Shown here: piece by piece, positions 25,708 through 34,068 of the stretch
Layout: every line of letters starts with the position of its first letter
Position numbering within the stretch: position 1 is the first letter of the stretch
Position numbers and translations under genes: made by a program
The notes under the pieces: model-generated
Told to the model about the DNA's origin: nothing
The model's database searches: none
The model's input: only the letters and a program-made list of their open reading frames with translations
Origin: Neomegalonema perideroedes DSM 15528
Lineage (GTDB): Bacteria; Pseudomonadota; Alphaproteobacteria; Rhodobacterales; Rhodobacteraceae
Reading direction: 5' to 3'
DNA length: 64,000 nucleotides
NCBI RefSeq assembly: GCF_000374145.1
Contig: NZ_KB893653.1
Coordinates: 257,495 to 321,494 of the forward strand

Positions 25708-26658
25708 TCATGGAGGAAAATAGCGGGAAACAGCGTCATCCGCGCAATAATCTTGCTCGGAAAGCTTTAACCAGTCGCGGGCGCGGTTGCGAAACCACGT
25801 ATCCTGGCGTTTGGCGTAGCGGCGGGTGTTGACGATCGCCTTCTCGCGGGCCGCCTCGAAGCTCATGCGGCCTTGCAGATAGGCGGTCAATTCCGGCGCC
25901 CCATGAGCCTGAAGTCCGGGGATCTGCGGCGGCAGGCCGCGCGCGAGAACCTTGCGGGCCTCCTCAAGGGCGCCTTCCGCCAGCATCTGGTCGAATCGGA
26001 TCTCGATGCGCGGCAGGAGCCAATCGCGGTCCGGCGTCAGCGCGACCGCGACGCAGGCCGTCAAGGGGAGAAGCGGCGGCGGAGTCTCCCGCGCCCAGTG
26101 CGCGAGGCCCCGGCCGGTGCCTTTCAGCACCTCCCAGGCTCTTTGCACGCGGCGGGGATTGGCGCGGTCCAGAACCTCCAGAGTCTCGGCGTCCAGTTCG
26201 GCGAGGAGTCCGGCGGCTCCCTCGCGGGCGATGCGCTCGGCGGTCTCGGCGCGGAGTTCGGGCGGAATCGGCGGAATCTCCGCGAGGCCCTTGGTCAGGG
26301 CCTCGAAGTAAAGCCCCGTGCCGCCCACGAAGACCGGACGCCAGCCCTTCGCCGCGCAGAGCTCCAGAGCCTCCTTCGCCTCGCGCAGCCAGTCGCCGAC
26401 GCTATAGGGCAGGGCGGCGTCGCGATGGCCGTAAAGCAGATGCGGGACGCGGGCGGCCTCGGCCTCCGAAGGCCGCGCCGAGAGCAGCCGCCAATCGGCG
26501 TAGACCTGCATGGAATCGGCGTTGATCGAAGCCCCGCCGTCTCGTTCCGCCACGGCCAAGGCCAGCGCCGATTTCCCCGAGGCGGTCGGGCCGCCGATGA
26601 GAATCGGCGGGGCTTTGCGGAAGGCTTCGGCGAGGGAATTCGTCGTGGCGGCGGGCAT
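25708..26658 (-). CDS. miaA: tRNA dimethylallyltransferase
   Basis: Adds a dimethylallyl group to A37 of tRNAs reading UNN codons. The 316-residue protein has the P-loop PILIGGPTASGKSALALAVAE near residue 20 and the INADSMQVYADWRLLSARPS segment with the conserved Asp that activates A37. VFVGGTGLYFEAL is near 110, and NPRRVQRAWEVLKGTG near 170 is the tRNA-binding region. The C-terminal RRYAKRQDTWFRNR is the usual ending motif. All are standard. It lies upstream of ilvBN on the same strand, with a separate ilv promoter in the gap. Confidence 0.95.
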   Translation of the reverse strand: MPAATTNSLAEAFRKAPPILIGGPTASGKSALALAVAERDGGASINADSMQVYADWRLLSARPSEAEAARVPHLLYGHRDAALPYSVGDWLREAKEALELCAAKGWRPVFVGGTGLYFEALTKGLAEIPPIPPELRAETAERIAREGAAGLLAELDAETLEVLDRANPRRVQRAWEVLKGTGRGLAHWARETPPPLLPLTACVAVALTPDRDWLLPRIEIRFDQMLAEGALEEARKVLARGLPPQIPGLQAHGAPELTAYLQGRMSFEAAREKAIVNTRRYAKRQDTWFRNRARDWLKLSEQDYCADDAVSRYFPP

Positions 26659-26733
26659 GGGGGCGGGATCCGGGAGCTGGAATCGAAAGCGCCGCGCTCC
26701 GGCGGAGGCGGCGCTTCCGGCGATTCGGCGATC

Positions 26734-27471
26734 TTAGCGCGGATCGACCGGCGAAATATCCTCCAAGTCGGGGGCCTCCTCGACCGGCGCGGCCTCCTCC
26801 TCAAGAGCGGGGGCGACCTCTTCGGCGGGCTCATCCTCCTCCGAAGCGGCGGGCGCGACGCCCTCGCGCAGCTCCTGCTTCAGCGGCCCGAGAAGCTCGT
26901 CGAGGTCGATCCATTCCTCTTCCTCGCCGGTCGGGGCGTCGAGGTCGATGACCTCCTCGCCTTCCTCTTCGCCCGCGGCGGCGGCCCGCAGAGCCTCCTG
27001 CGCGGCCGTGACGGCGGCCTGAGCCTCCGTCAGCGCGCTGAGGGCGCGGTCCAGATCCGCCATGGCCCCGGCTACGGAGCGCGATCCTTGAGGGGCGGGC
27101 TCGGTTTCGGCGTCCCAGAGATGCTGAAGCTCGGCGGTCACCTGATCGGTGTGGTCGTCCGTGGTCTCCACGAAGGCGCCGTAGACCACGAGGAAGGCGT
27201 TGTAGACGCCGCCGTTGACGACGGGGCACATGATGAGCACGTCGTTGTCGCCGGGCTCAAGATCATAGCCGTATTTGGTCCAGCTGTCGGATTCGACGCT
27301 GTGGCCGCCATTGGCTTCGAGATAGGCGTTCAGCACGCGGTCGGCGCGGTCCATGCAGAGATCCCGGCTTTCGACCTCGCCCAGATCCGTCACCACCCAG
27401 CCCTCTGCGAGGGCGGGCCCTGCGAGAGCGGTCGCGCAGGTCATCGCCAGAGCGGCGCAGATGCGTGTCAT
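26734..27471 (-). CDS. Secreted paralogue A with acidic C-terminal extension
   Basis: A 245-residue protein with a signal peptide (cleavage near PALA|EGWVV). Residues about 22–125 form a domain shared with the adjacent gene at 27619–27990, with about two thirds of some 100 aligned positions identical by hand count. Conserved features include AEGWVV, a CM-x-RA-x2-VLN helix, GGHSVE, YGYDL and the perfectly kept PGDNDVLIMCPVVNGGVYNA. After the domain this copy alone has an Ala/Glu coiled-coil-like stretch and a very acidic Glu/Asp/Pro/Val tail to the end. The two Cys (in LCMD and IMCPVV) may pair. I do not recognise the family. Confidence 0.75.
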   Translation of the reverse strand: MTRICAALAMTCATALAGPALAEGWVVTDLGEVESRDLCMDRADRVLNAYLEANGGHSVESDSWTKYGYDLEPGDNDVLIMCPVVNGGVYNAFLVVYGAFVETTDDHTDQVTAELQHLWDAETEPAPQGSRSVAGAMADLDRALSALTEAQAAVTAAQEALRAAAAGEEEGEEVIDLDAPTGEEEEWIDLDELLGPLKQELREGVAPAASEEDEPAEEVAPALEEEAAPVEEAPDLEDISPVDPR

Positions 27472-27618
27472 GGGCTTTTCCTCCTCCCGACCCGGCGGAG
27501 GCGCCGGGATTCTCTCGGAGGATCATGCCCATGGCGAGGGCGGGCCGCAAGCCCGCCTCTCGCTCGGGCGCCCGTTCTTGAGGTCAGCCTCGCGGCCTCC
27601 TCAGGGCGCGGGCGGAGT

Positions 27619-27990
27619 TTAGCGCGGGGCGTTGTCCCACTGCTCCTTGAGCCGCTCGGCGACGGTGTCGGTGAAATCCTCCTTCGAGTCTTCGAAGGCT
27701 CCGTAGACGCTGAGGAAGGCGTTATAGACGCCGCCGTTGACCACCGGGCACATGATGAGCACGTCGTTGTCGCCGGGCTTGAGGTCGTAGCCATAGGCGG
27801 TCCAGCTGTCTTTTTCGACGCTATGGCCGCCGAAGGAGCCGAGATAGCCGTTCAGGACGCTCTCGGCGCGGCTCATGCAGATTTCGCGCGTGGCGGTCTC
27901 GCCCAGATCCATCACCACCCAGCCTTCCGCGGCGGCGGGCAGGGTCAGACTCGCTGTGAGGACGGCGACAAGGGCTCCGACGCGTTTCAT
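27619..27990 (-). CDS. Secreted paralogue B, single-domain form
   Basis: A 123-residue protein with a signal peptide (MKRVGALVAVLTASLTLPAA, mature from about AEGWVV) followed by one domain closely related to the neighbour at 26734–27471. It ends about where the neighbour's acidic extension begins, so it looks like the ancestral size and the neighbour like an extended duplicate. Two conserved Cys occur, in ICMSRA and IMCPVV. ATG 27990 has GGAGAAGC upstream. It is first in the order of transcription. Function unknown; the strictly conserved PGDNDVLIMCPVVNGGVYNA segment suggests a binding surface. Confidence 0.75.
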   Translation of the reverse strand: MKRVGALVAVLTASLTLPAAAEGWVVMDLGETATREICMSRAESVLNGYLGSFGGHSVEKDSWTAYGYDLKPGDNDVLIMCPVVNGGVYNAFLSVYGAFEDSKEDFTDTVAERLKEQWDNAPR

Positions 27991-28177
27991 GAGGCTTCTC
28001 CTTCAATTCAAGCAGGACGGGTCACGCAGAAGACTGAGGATTCTCTATGGGAATGAGAAACGCAATCCGTAAAAAAGACGTGCGCGCCGAAGAAGCGCCG
28101 CCAATCAGGCGAGTTCCTGCGTCGAATATCGAGGAAAAGGCGACGGAGCGGAGACGAGGCGAAAAAATCGCGAGGAC

Positions 28178-28720
28178 TCAACCCGCCGTCGTCGGAGCCG
28201 CGCCCCGGGCGGGAAGGAGCCTCGCCACGGGCGCCGCCGGATTCAGGTTCGGGGCCGGGATCTCGCCCGCGCAGAGCGAGCGGCCGCGCACGGCGTCGGC
28301 GGCCTCGATCTCCAGATCCTCGGTGAAGGCGGAGCCGGTGAAGGCCACGGCGTTCAGCGTCGGGCTGATGGAGGCGTAGCGCAGGCGCAGAACCTCGGCG
28401 CCGGAGAGGTCGCGGGCGCGAATCCCCTCGTCGGCGATCTCCAGATCCGCGAAAGGCGCGCCCGGCCCGCGCCAGCAGCGCGCCGCATGCAGCGAGACGG
28501 CTCCGCCGACCTCCTGAAGGCTCAGATTCGGAAAGACCGCCAATTTGGCCTCGGCGCCGAGCTGGTCCAGCGGCGTCGCCTTGACCGAAACGACGGGCGC
28601 GGCGGCGGGCGGCGGTCGCAGACGGGAATCCACGCTTGCGGAGGGCGGGCGCGTCGAGGCGCAGCCCGCCGCCGTCAGAGCCGCCAGAACGACGAGGACG
28701 GGCTTAAGGGCGCGGGTCAT
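28178..28720 (-). CDS. Predicted lipoprotein coupled to purQ
   Basis: A 180-residue protein with a lipoprotein signal: [20 protein letters not shown] with the lipidated Cys at position 20. A Pro/Ala-rich linker follows, then a beta-rich domain with two Cys ([12 protein letters not shown] and RSLCAGEI) and a Pro/Ala tail. The combination [20 protein letters not shown] is not a family I can name. Its ATG overlaps the purQ stop (ATGA at 28717–28720), so it is translationally coupled to a cytoplasmic purine enzyme, a pairing I cannot explain functionally. Confidence 0.75.
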   Translation of the reverse strand: MTRALKPVLVVLAALTAAGCASTRPPSASVDSRLRPPPAAAPVVSVKATPLDQLGAEAKLAVFPNLSLQEVGGAVSLHAARCWRGPGAPFADLEIADEGIRARDLSGAEVLRLRYASISPTLNAVAFTGSAFTEDLEIEAADAVRGRSLCAGEIPAPNLNPAAPVARLLPARGAAPTTAG

Positions 28721-29382
28721 GCGGCTTCCTGCGTCAGGGTCTCGAACATGGGCAGGCCGTCCACGCCGCCGAGGATCGCCTCGATGGCGCGCTCGGGATG
28801 GGGCATCATGCCCAGCACGCGGCGGTTCTCCGAGAGGATTCCGGCGATGCGGCGCTCGGAGCCGTTGACCTCCTCGGCGTAGCGGAAGGCGACGCGGCTT
28901 TCGCCCTCCAGTCGGTCGAGGGTCTCGGCTTCGGCGACGTAGCGGCCGTCATGATGGGCGATGGGCAGACGAATCCGCGCGCCCGCCTCATAGCCGCGCC
29001 CGAAGGGGCTTTGCGTCTCCTCGACGATCAGCTCCACGGGCTTGCAGAGGAAATCCAGACCGGCGTTGCGCATCAGGGCGCCGGGGAGCAATCCGGCTTC
29101 GGTCAGCACCTGAAAGCCGTTGCAGACGCCGAGCACCATCCCGCCCCGCGCGGCGAAATCCGCCACCGCCCGCATGGCCGGAGAGCGCGCCGCGATGGCG
29201 CCGCTGCGCAGGTAGTCGCCGAAGGAGAAGCCGCCCGGAACCACCGCCAGATCCACGCCCAGAGGCAGCTCCGCCTCCTTATGCCAGACCATCTTGGGTT
29301 TGCGCCCCGAAACGCGCTCCAGAGCGACGGCCATGTCGCGGTCGCAATTGGAGCCGGGGAAGACCAGAACCGCGCTTTTCAT
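28717..29382 (-). CDS. purQ: Phosphoribosylformylglycinamidine synthase, glutaminase subunit
   Basis: Class I glutamine amidotransferase that feeds ammonia to PurL. The 221-residue protein has [17 protein letters not shown] at the start, [16 protein letters not shown] near 50–65, the nucleophile motif [17 protein letters not shown] near 82–98, and the C-terminal [10 protein letters not shown] with the His/Glu of the triad. Together with PurS and a large PurL it forms the multi-subunit FGAR amidotransferase; purL is not in the window. It lies 83 bases below purS, with an 11-bp hairpin between. Confidence 0.96.
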   Translation of the reverse strand: MKSAVLVFPGSNCDRDMAVALERVSGRKPKMVWHKEAELPLGVDLAVVPGGFSFGDYLRSGAIAARSPAMRAVADFAARGGMVLGVCNGFQVLTEAGLLPGALMRNAGLDFLCKPVELIVEETQSPFGRGYEAGARIRLPIAHHDGRYVAEAETLDRLEGESRVAFRYAEEVNGSERRIAGILSENRRVLGMMPHPERAIEAILGGVDGLPMFETLTQEAA

Positions 29383-29423
29383 GCTGCGCTCGCCTCCGTT
29401 GGGGGGATGCGGATGGGGGGTGC

Positions 29424-29451
29424 GGGAGAGGGGCCGCTCCGCCCCTCTCCC
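29424..29451. other. Strong hairpin between purS and purQ
   Basis: An 11-bp perfect stem GGGAGAGGGGC/GCCCCTCTCCC has a 6-nt loop and no T-run. It may protect or attenuate the purSQ message. Confidence 0.55.
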
Positions 29452-29465
29452 GGATCAGCCCGAAG

Positions 29466-29708
29466 TCAGTTCAGGATCTCGACGCGCCAGGTCTCGACGA
29501 CCGTATTCGCCAGAAGCTGACGGCACATGGCGTCCACCTGGGCGCGGGCGGCCTCGGGGTCGGTCTCGTCGAGATCCAGATCCAGCACCTTGCCCTGACG
29601 CACGCCCTTCACGCCCTCGAAGCCGAGGGTTCCGAGCGCATGGGCCACCGCCGCGCCCTGCGGATCGAGAACGCCCGGCTTCAGACTCACATGCACGCGC
29701 GCTTTCAT
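29466..29708 (-). CDS. purS: Phosphoribosylformylglycinamidine synthase subunit PurS
   Basis: An 80-residue small subunit that bridges PurL and PurQ. KARVHVSLKPGVLDPQGAAV at the N-terminus and KVLDLDLDETDPEAARAQVD in the middle are the family signatures, and MCRQLLANTVVE is the conserved C-terminal helix and strand. Length is standard. It starts two bases below the TGA that ends an in-frame extension of purC (see 29711–29887). Confidence 0.95.
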   Translation of the reverse strand: MKARVHVSLKPGVLDPQGAAVAHALGTLGFEGVKGVRQGKVLDLDLDETDPEAARAQVDAMCRQLLANTVVETWRVEILN

Positions 29709-29710
29709 GG

Positions 29711-29887
29711 TCAGGTCTCCTCAGGATCTTCCTTGCCGCGGAGCGCGGCGGGGGGATCTTCCTTGCCGCGCTGGGCGGCGGGCTCGTCTTTGCGGCGCGA
29801 GGCCGCGGGCTTGGCCCTTTCGGGCGTCGAACCGGCGGAGCGCTTCGCCCCTTCCGCTCTTAAGCGGCGCCGGTTCGCAAGTTCGCT
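29711..29887 (-). other. 58-codon open extension in frame with purC after its stop
   Basis: After the purC TGA the same frame stays open for 58 codons and stops two bases before the purS ATG. No ATG, GTG, TTG or CTG start lies in it. The translation is Arg/Lys/Glu/Ala-rich with RGKEDP twice, ten codons apart. It could be a former C-terminal tail cut off by a stop, a readthrough product, or chance in GC-rich DNA. Confidence 0.4.
29724..29770. repeat. 17-bp direct repeat between purC and purS
   Basis: GGATCTTCCTTGCCGCG occurs at 29724–29740 and 29754–29770, 30 bp apart, keeping frame with the purC extension. Confidence 0.85.
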
Positions 29888-30658
29888 TCAATGAACGAGC
29901 TTGGGCCCGCCTTCGTCGTCGCCGGCCGAGACGTTTTCGGGCATCACGCCGAGCCGCCGCGCCACTTCGGCGTAGGCCTCGACCAGATCGCCGAGATTCT
30001 CGCGGAAGACGTCCTTATCGAGCTTGCGCCCGCTCTTGACGTCCCAGAGCCGCATGGAGTCGGGGCTGATCTCGTCGGCGAGCAGCACGACCTGCGTGTC
30101 GCCGTCCCAGATATGGCCGAACTCGATTTTGAAATCGACGAGCTTCAGCCCGACGCCCATGAACAGGCCGCTCAGGAAGTCGTTCACCCGCAGAGCCATG
30201 GAGATCATGTCGTCCATGTCCTGCTGGCCCGCCCAGTTGAAGGCGGCGATATGCTCTTCGCTGACCATCGGGTCGCCGAGCTTGTCGTCTTTGTAATAGA
30301 ATTCGACGATGGGGCGCGGCAGGGCCTCGCCTTGGGTCAGGCCGAGCTTCTTGACGAGGCTGCCCGCCGCGACGTTGCGCACCACCACTTCCAGCGGGAT
30401 GATCTCCACGGCCCGGATGAGCTGCTCGCGCATGTTGATGCGGCGGATGAAATGCGTCCGTATGCCGATGGCGTTGAGCTGCGTCATCAGGAATTCGGAG
30501 ATGCGGTTGTTCAGAACGCCCTTGCCGTCGACGATGGCGTGCTTCTGCTTGTTGAAGGCTGTCGCGTCATCCTTGAAATATTGGACCAGCGTTCCCGGCT
30601 CCGGCCCTTCGTAGAGATTCTTGGCCTTGCCTTCGTAAACGAGACGCCGACGGCTCAT
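29888..30658 (-). CDS. purC: SAICAR synthetase
   Basis: Phosphoribosylaminoimidazole-succinocarboxamide synthase, which ligates aspartate to CAIR. The 256-residue protein starts [17 protein letters not shown] with the ATP-binding loop. [17 protein letters not shown] near 95 and [14 protein letters not shown] near 180 (metal and nucleotide binding) are followed by [14 protein letters not shown], the standard signature. The length is normal even without the in-frame extension that follows its stop. First gene of the minus-strand purC–purS–purQ–lipoprotein series. Confidence 0.96.
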   Translation of the reverse strand: MSRRRLVYEGKAKNLYEGPEPGTLVQYFKDDATAFNKQKHAIVDGKGVLNNRISEFLMTQLNAIGIRTHFIRRINMREQLIRAVEIIPLEVVVRNVAAGSLVKKLGLTQGEALPRPIVEFYYKDDKLGDPMVSEEHIAAFNWAGQQDMDDMISMALRVNDFLSGLFMGVGLKLVDFKIEFGHIWDGDTQVVLLADEISPDSMRLWDVKSGRKLDKDVFRENLGDLVEAYAEVARRLGVMPENVSAGDDEGGPKLVH

Positions 30659-30825
30659 GGAAGCCTCCGTGAGGGCGGCTCGACCGCATGCGGGAGCCGC
30701 AAAGAAGGGAGGGAGCCGCCGGAGATTCCGACGGCTCGCCTTTCGCGCTGTATATGGGGAGCGGCGGCGTCCCGCAAGCGCGGCGGAGGCGCGCAGGGAG
30801 ACCGGCGAGGTTTCAGGGGGCGTCT

Positions 30826-31326
30826 TCAGAGCGCGAGGCGCATCAGGACGTCGTCGTAAAACCGCCCCTCCACGGCGTGGGCCTCCGGCATTAGGCCGAT
30901 CTCCGCGAAGCCGAGCCGGGCGTAAAGCGCGCGGGCGGCGGCGTTCTGCGTCATGACGTCGAGATGGACGGCGCGCAGGCCCGGAAGGCTCCGGGCGTGG
31001 TCGAGCGCGGCCTCGACCAGTCCTGAGGCGAGACCCCGCCCGCGCTGGTCAGGCGTCAGATAGACATGGACGAGCGCCGCGAGATGGCGGCGTCTGGGGC
31101 TGGATTCCCGCCAGATCCCGCTCAGACCGACCATACGATCCTCCGCGAAGCCGCCGAAGAGCGCCAGATCTCCCGCAGGCTCCAGCCGCGCCCGCCAGAA
31201 TTCAGGCGGGCGGGCGCTTTCCTCCTCGAAGCTTGCGCCGAAATGCGCAGGCTCCTCGCGCAGGGCGCGCAGCCGCAAGGCTTGATAGGCTTCGAGATCC
31301 TCGGGCGTCAGGCGTCGAACGAACAT
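30826..31326 (-). CDS. GNAT-family N-acetyltransferase
   Basis: A 166-residue GCN5-type acetyltransferase. [20 protein letters not shown] at the start, [20 protein letters not shown] near 90–110 with the acetyl-CoA loop, and [17 protein letters not shown] near 135 are the conserved parts. DPxRGRGLA-type loops occur in protein or small-molecule acetylases; substrate unknown. Third GNAT gene in the window and not close in sequence to the other two. It is a single gene between purC and a small membrane protein, all on the minus strand. Confidence 0.88.
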   Translation of the reverse strand: MFVRRLTPEDLEAYQALRLRALREEPAHFGASFEEESARPPEFWRARLEPAGDLALFGGFAEDRMVGLSGIWRESSPRRRHLAALVHVYLTPDQRGRGLASGLVEAALDHARSLPGLRAVHLDVMTQNAAARALYARLGFAEIGLMPEAHAVEGRFYDDVLMRLAL

Positions 31327-31398
31327 GGCGAACCTCCTCTTCGCCCCCGGAAGGGGACGAAGCCGGAGATCAGCGCGGATTCCCTGCGGAGTCGAGGA

Positions 31399-31674
31399 TC
31401 AAAACTCCTCCTGCATCCCCTTGGGAGACTCGGCTTCGGCCCGCAATCCGCTGCGCCAAGCCAGAATCGCCAGAACCGGAGTCGCCAGCGAGAGCAGGAT
31501 CAGCGTCGGCCAAAGTCCGATCCGCGAGACGAAGAGCCAATCCATGGCCGCGTCGAAACGCTGAAGGAATTCCGGAGAGGAGGGAAACAAAGCATAACCG
31601 AATTGAGCGCCCGTCTGGGCGATCACGAAAATCATAAGCGATGCGGCCGCAAGCGCCCTGCTGATGGGATTCAT
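31399..31674 (-). CDS. Small two-span membrane protein, unrecognised
   Basis: A 91-residue protein with hydrophobic segments at about residues 6–25 and 53–73, separated by an amphipathic loop (PSSPEFLQRFDAAMDWLFVS). The tail is short and charged. GGAG lies eight bases before ATG 31674. The first segment could be an uncleaved signal anchor. I do not recognise a family. It is downstream of rpoH, but a bidirectional terminator lies between, so it is probably transcribed separately. Confidence 0.65.
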   Translation of the reverse strand: MNPISRALAAASLMIFVIAQTGAQFGYALFPSSPEFLQRFDAAMDWLFVSRIGLWPTLILLSLATPVLAILAWRSGLRAEAESPKGMQEEF

Positions 31675-31763
31675 GGCGGTCTCCGGGAATGTCGGGGTGA
31701 TCCTTGGCGGTCAGTATGCTCCGGATTTACGAAGGAAACCTCTCCGTCCGGCGGGGTCGGACG

Positions 31764-31791
31764 AAAAAAAGCGCGGAGTTCGCGCTTTTTT
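31764..31791 (-). terminator. Terminator downstream of rpoH
   Basis: GCGCG/CGCGC with a 5-nt loop is flanked by seven A and six T, so it works as a terminator in either direction; on the minus strand it ends rpoH about 70 bases after the stop. Confidence 0.88.
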
Positions 31792-31822
31792 GAGGTTTGG
31801 ACGAAAGAGGGTCGAAAACCGG

Positions 31823-31850
31823 GGCGCCGCCCTTGCCTCGGGGCGGCGCC
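31823..31850. other. Second hairpin at the rpoH 3' end
   Basis: A 10-bp perfect stem GGCGCCGCCC/GGGCGGCGCC with an 8-nt loop lies ten bases after the rpoH stop. It may block exonucleases or assist termination. Confidence 0.6.
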
Positions 31851-31859
31851 GGAGTCGCG

Positions 31860-32777
31860 TCAGGCGACGGGCTCAAGCTCGGGCTCGGCCCGCAGAAGGC
31901 CCTTGTCGACCGCCAGCTCCTTCATACGCTGCTGGAGCTTCTCGAAGGCCCGCACCTCGATCTGGCGGATGCGCTCGCGCGAGACGCCGTAGACCTCGGC
32001 GAGCTGCTCCAGCGTGGCCGGATCGTCCTGCAGGCGGCGCTCGGTGAGGATGCGCTGCTCGCGTTCGGTGAGGCCGCCCATGGCCTCCGCGAGGATCTCG
32101 CGGCGGGCGTCCATCTCCTCGCGCTCGGCGTAGTCTCCGGCTTGGTCGGCGTTCTCGTCGGCGAGCCAATCCTGCCATTCGGAGGTCGCGTCGCCGTCGG
32201 ATTTCACCGGCGCGTTCAGCGACTGGTCGCCGCCGCCCTGAAGGCGGCGGTTCATGGCCACCACCTCGTCGGCGGGCACGTTGAGCTTGGTGGCGATCTG
32301 CGCGACGGCGTCGGGATGCAGATCCCCGTCCTCCAGCGCGTTGATCTGGGATTTGGCGCGGCGCAGATTGAAGAACAGCTTCTTCTGCGCGGCGGTGGTG
32401 CCCATTTTCACCAGCGACCAGGATCTGAGGATGTATTCTTGAATGGCGGCCCGAATCCACCACATGGCGTAGGTGGCCAGACGGAAGCCGCGCTCCGGAT
32501 CGAAGCGCTTCACCGCCTGCATCAGGCCCACGTTGGCCTCCGAGATCACTTCGGAGACCGGCAGGCCGTAGCCGCGATAGCCCATCGCGATCTTCGCCGC
32601 GAGGCGCAGATGCGACGTCACCATTTTATGCGCCGCCTCGCGATCTTCGCGGTCGGCCCAAGCTTTGGCGAGGAGATATTCCTCCTCAGGCTGGAGCATT
32701 GGGAATTTCCGGATTTCGCTCAGGTAGCGGCTCAAGCCGCTGTCCGAGGACAGGGCCGGCAGATTGCCATAGCTCAT
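31860..32777 (-). CDS. rpoH: Heat-shock sigma factor RpoH (sigma-32)
   Basis: Directs RNA polymerase to heat-shock promoters. From ATG 32775–32777, with AGGAGCG upstream, it has 305 residues. Region 2 includes VTSHLRLAAKIAMGYRGYGL and FRLATYAMWWIRAAIQEYIL. The RpoH box QKKLFFNLRR (about 130–140), which is specific to sigma-32, follows. The C-terminal region 4 helix-turn-helix is TLEQLAEVYGVSRERIRQIE. Many alphaproteobacteria have two rpoH copies; only one is here. The frame continues upstream to 32843 without a better start. Confidence 0.96.
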   Translation of the reverse strand: MSYGNLPALSSDSGLSRYLSEIRKFPMLQPEEEYLLAKAWADREDREAAHKMVTSHLRLAAKIAMGYRGYGLPVSEVISEANVGLMQAVKRFDPERGFRLATYAMWWIRAAIQEYILRSWSLVKMGTTAAQKKLFFNLRRAKSQINALEDGDLHPDAVAQIATKLNVPADEVVAMNRRLQGGGDQSLNAPVKSDGDATSEWQDWLADENADQAGDYAEREEMDARREILAEAMGGLTEREQRILTERRLQDDPATLEQLAEVYGVSRERIRQIEVRAFEKLQQRMKELAVDKGLLRAEPELEPVA

Positions 32778-32873
32778 GGAGTCGCTCCTATTTCTAACCC
32801 TTGGCGCGATTTGGAAACCTCGCGCCCCCACCATCGGCATCATAGAAAGAATCTGGTCAAGACTGTGACCGGA

Positions 32874-32915
32874 GCCTTAAGATTTCTCCATGAGCGCCTT
32901 AAGATTTCTTCATGA
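32874..32915. repeat. 22-bp tandem repeat across the rluD stop codon
   Basis: GCCTTAAGATTTCTxCATGA occurs at 32874–32893 and 32896–32915 with one difference. On the minus strand the second copy encodes the end of rluD (Met-Lys-Lys-Ser-stop), and the first repeats it beyond the stop. Confidence 0.88.
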
Positions 32916-34068
32916 ATCCGCGCAAATCCTCCAGCAGGCGGGCGAAGGCGGGCGGGGGCGGAGCGCAAAAGGTCAGCATAGCCCCGTTTTCCGGATGCGG
33001 GAAACTCAGCCGCCCGGCGTGAAGGGCTTGGCCCTCCAGTCCGGCGATGGAGGCGCGCAGAGATTCGGGCGCGCCTTCGGGAATCGGGCGGGCGCGGCCA
33101 TAAACCGGATCGCCGATCAGCGGATGGCCCAGATAAGCCATATGGACGCGGATCTGATGGGTGCGCCCGGTCTCCAGCTTGCAGCGCAGGAGGGAGGCGA
33201 AGGCGAGATCCCCCTCTTCCTCTCCGAGCGCGAAGCGCTCCTGAACCCGGACCCGCGTGACGGCCCGCCGCGCCGCGCCGCTCGATTCGGGTTTGACCAC
33301 CGCCATGCGCTTGCGGTCGGCCGGATGGCGGCCGAGGAGGGTCTCCAGCCGCAGCACGTCGCCCGTCTCGAAGCTCACGCCGTCGAGCCCGCGGATTCGG
33401 CCGCTGGCGCTGGAGGGCGAGCCCCAGCAGACCGCCTCATAGACGCGCTCCAGATCATGGGCGGCGAATCGGGCCGCGAGGGCCTGATGGGCGGCGTCGG
33501 TCTTGGCGACCACGAGGACGCCGCTGGTGTCCTTATCGATGCGATGGACGATTCCGGGGCGGATCTCGCCGCCGATTCCCGAGAGGCTCGCGCCGCAATG
33601 ATGGAGCAGGGCGTTGACCAAAGTGCCGCTCGGCGTGCCCGGCGCCGGATGGACCGCCATGCCCACGGGCTTGTTCACCACCACGATCTGGGCGTCCTCA
33701 TAAAGGATCTCCAGCGGAATGGCCTCGGGCTGAGGGCGGGCCGGGACGGGGGCGGGGGGCGAGACCCGCCAGACCTCGCCGGCTTTGACCTTGCGGGAAA
33801 GCTCCGTTAGCTTCGCGCCCGATCCGGCGGACCCGGCCGGATCGAGCCGCTCCACGGCGCCTTGCGCCGCCAGAGCCTGAAGCCGCGAGCGGCTGAGCGC
33901 CAGATCCGGCGCCGCCTGCGCGAGGGCTTCGGCCAAAGCGCGGTCGGCCCGCAGCCCTTCGGCTCCGGGCGGCAGGGTCACGATCAAGGGCGCGGGCGCG
34001 TTCGGGATCGGCTGGGAGGGCGTCGCGCCCTCATCTTCGCCCGGATCTTCTTCAAGGTCGGAGTTCAT
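32899..34068 (-). CDS. rluD: Ribosomal large-subunit pseudouridine synthase, RluA/RluD family
   Basis: Isomerises uridines in 23S rRNA. From ATG 34066–34068 it has 389 residues. An acidic N-terminus (MNSDLEEDPGEDEGA) is followed by an S4-like RNA-binding domain with ADRALAEALAQAAPDLALSR. The catalytic domain shows VVVNKPVGMAVHPAPG, the active-site HRIDKDTSGVLVVAKT with catalytic Asp, and TGRTHQIRVHMAYLGHPLIG. Whether it is RluC or RluD by target cannot be told. Its start codon overlaps that of the divergent gene at 34067 (shared CATG). The frame is open to 35115 upstream, but that part is antisense to the neighbours and tRNA-Glu. Confidence 0.93.
   Translation of the reverse strand: MNSDLEEDPGEDEGATPSQPIPNAPAPLIVTLPPGAEGLRADRALAEALAQAAPDLALSRSRLQALAAQGAVERLDPAGSAGSGAKLTELSRKVKAGEVWRVSPPAPVPARPQPEAIPLEILYEDAQIVVVNKPVGMAVHPAPGTPSGTLVNALLHHCGASLSGIGGEIRPGIVHRIDKDTSGVLVVAKTDAAHQALAARFAAHDLERVYEAVCWGSPSSASGRIRGLDGVSFETGDVLRLETLLGRHPADRKRMAVVKPESSGAARRAVTRVRVQERFALGEEEGDLAFASLLRCKLETGRTHQIRVHMAYLGHPLIGDPVYGRARPIPEGAPESLRASIAGLEGQALHAGRLSFPHPENGAMLTFCAPPPPAFARLLEDLRGFMKKS

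Noticed and set aside
26734-27471. Acidic tail of paralogue A as a frameshift artefact
   Set aside because: The tail is long, consistently Glu/Asp-rich and in frame to a normal stop; frameshifted GC-rich DNA would give Arg/Ala/Gly/Pro-rich sequence instead.
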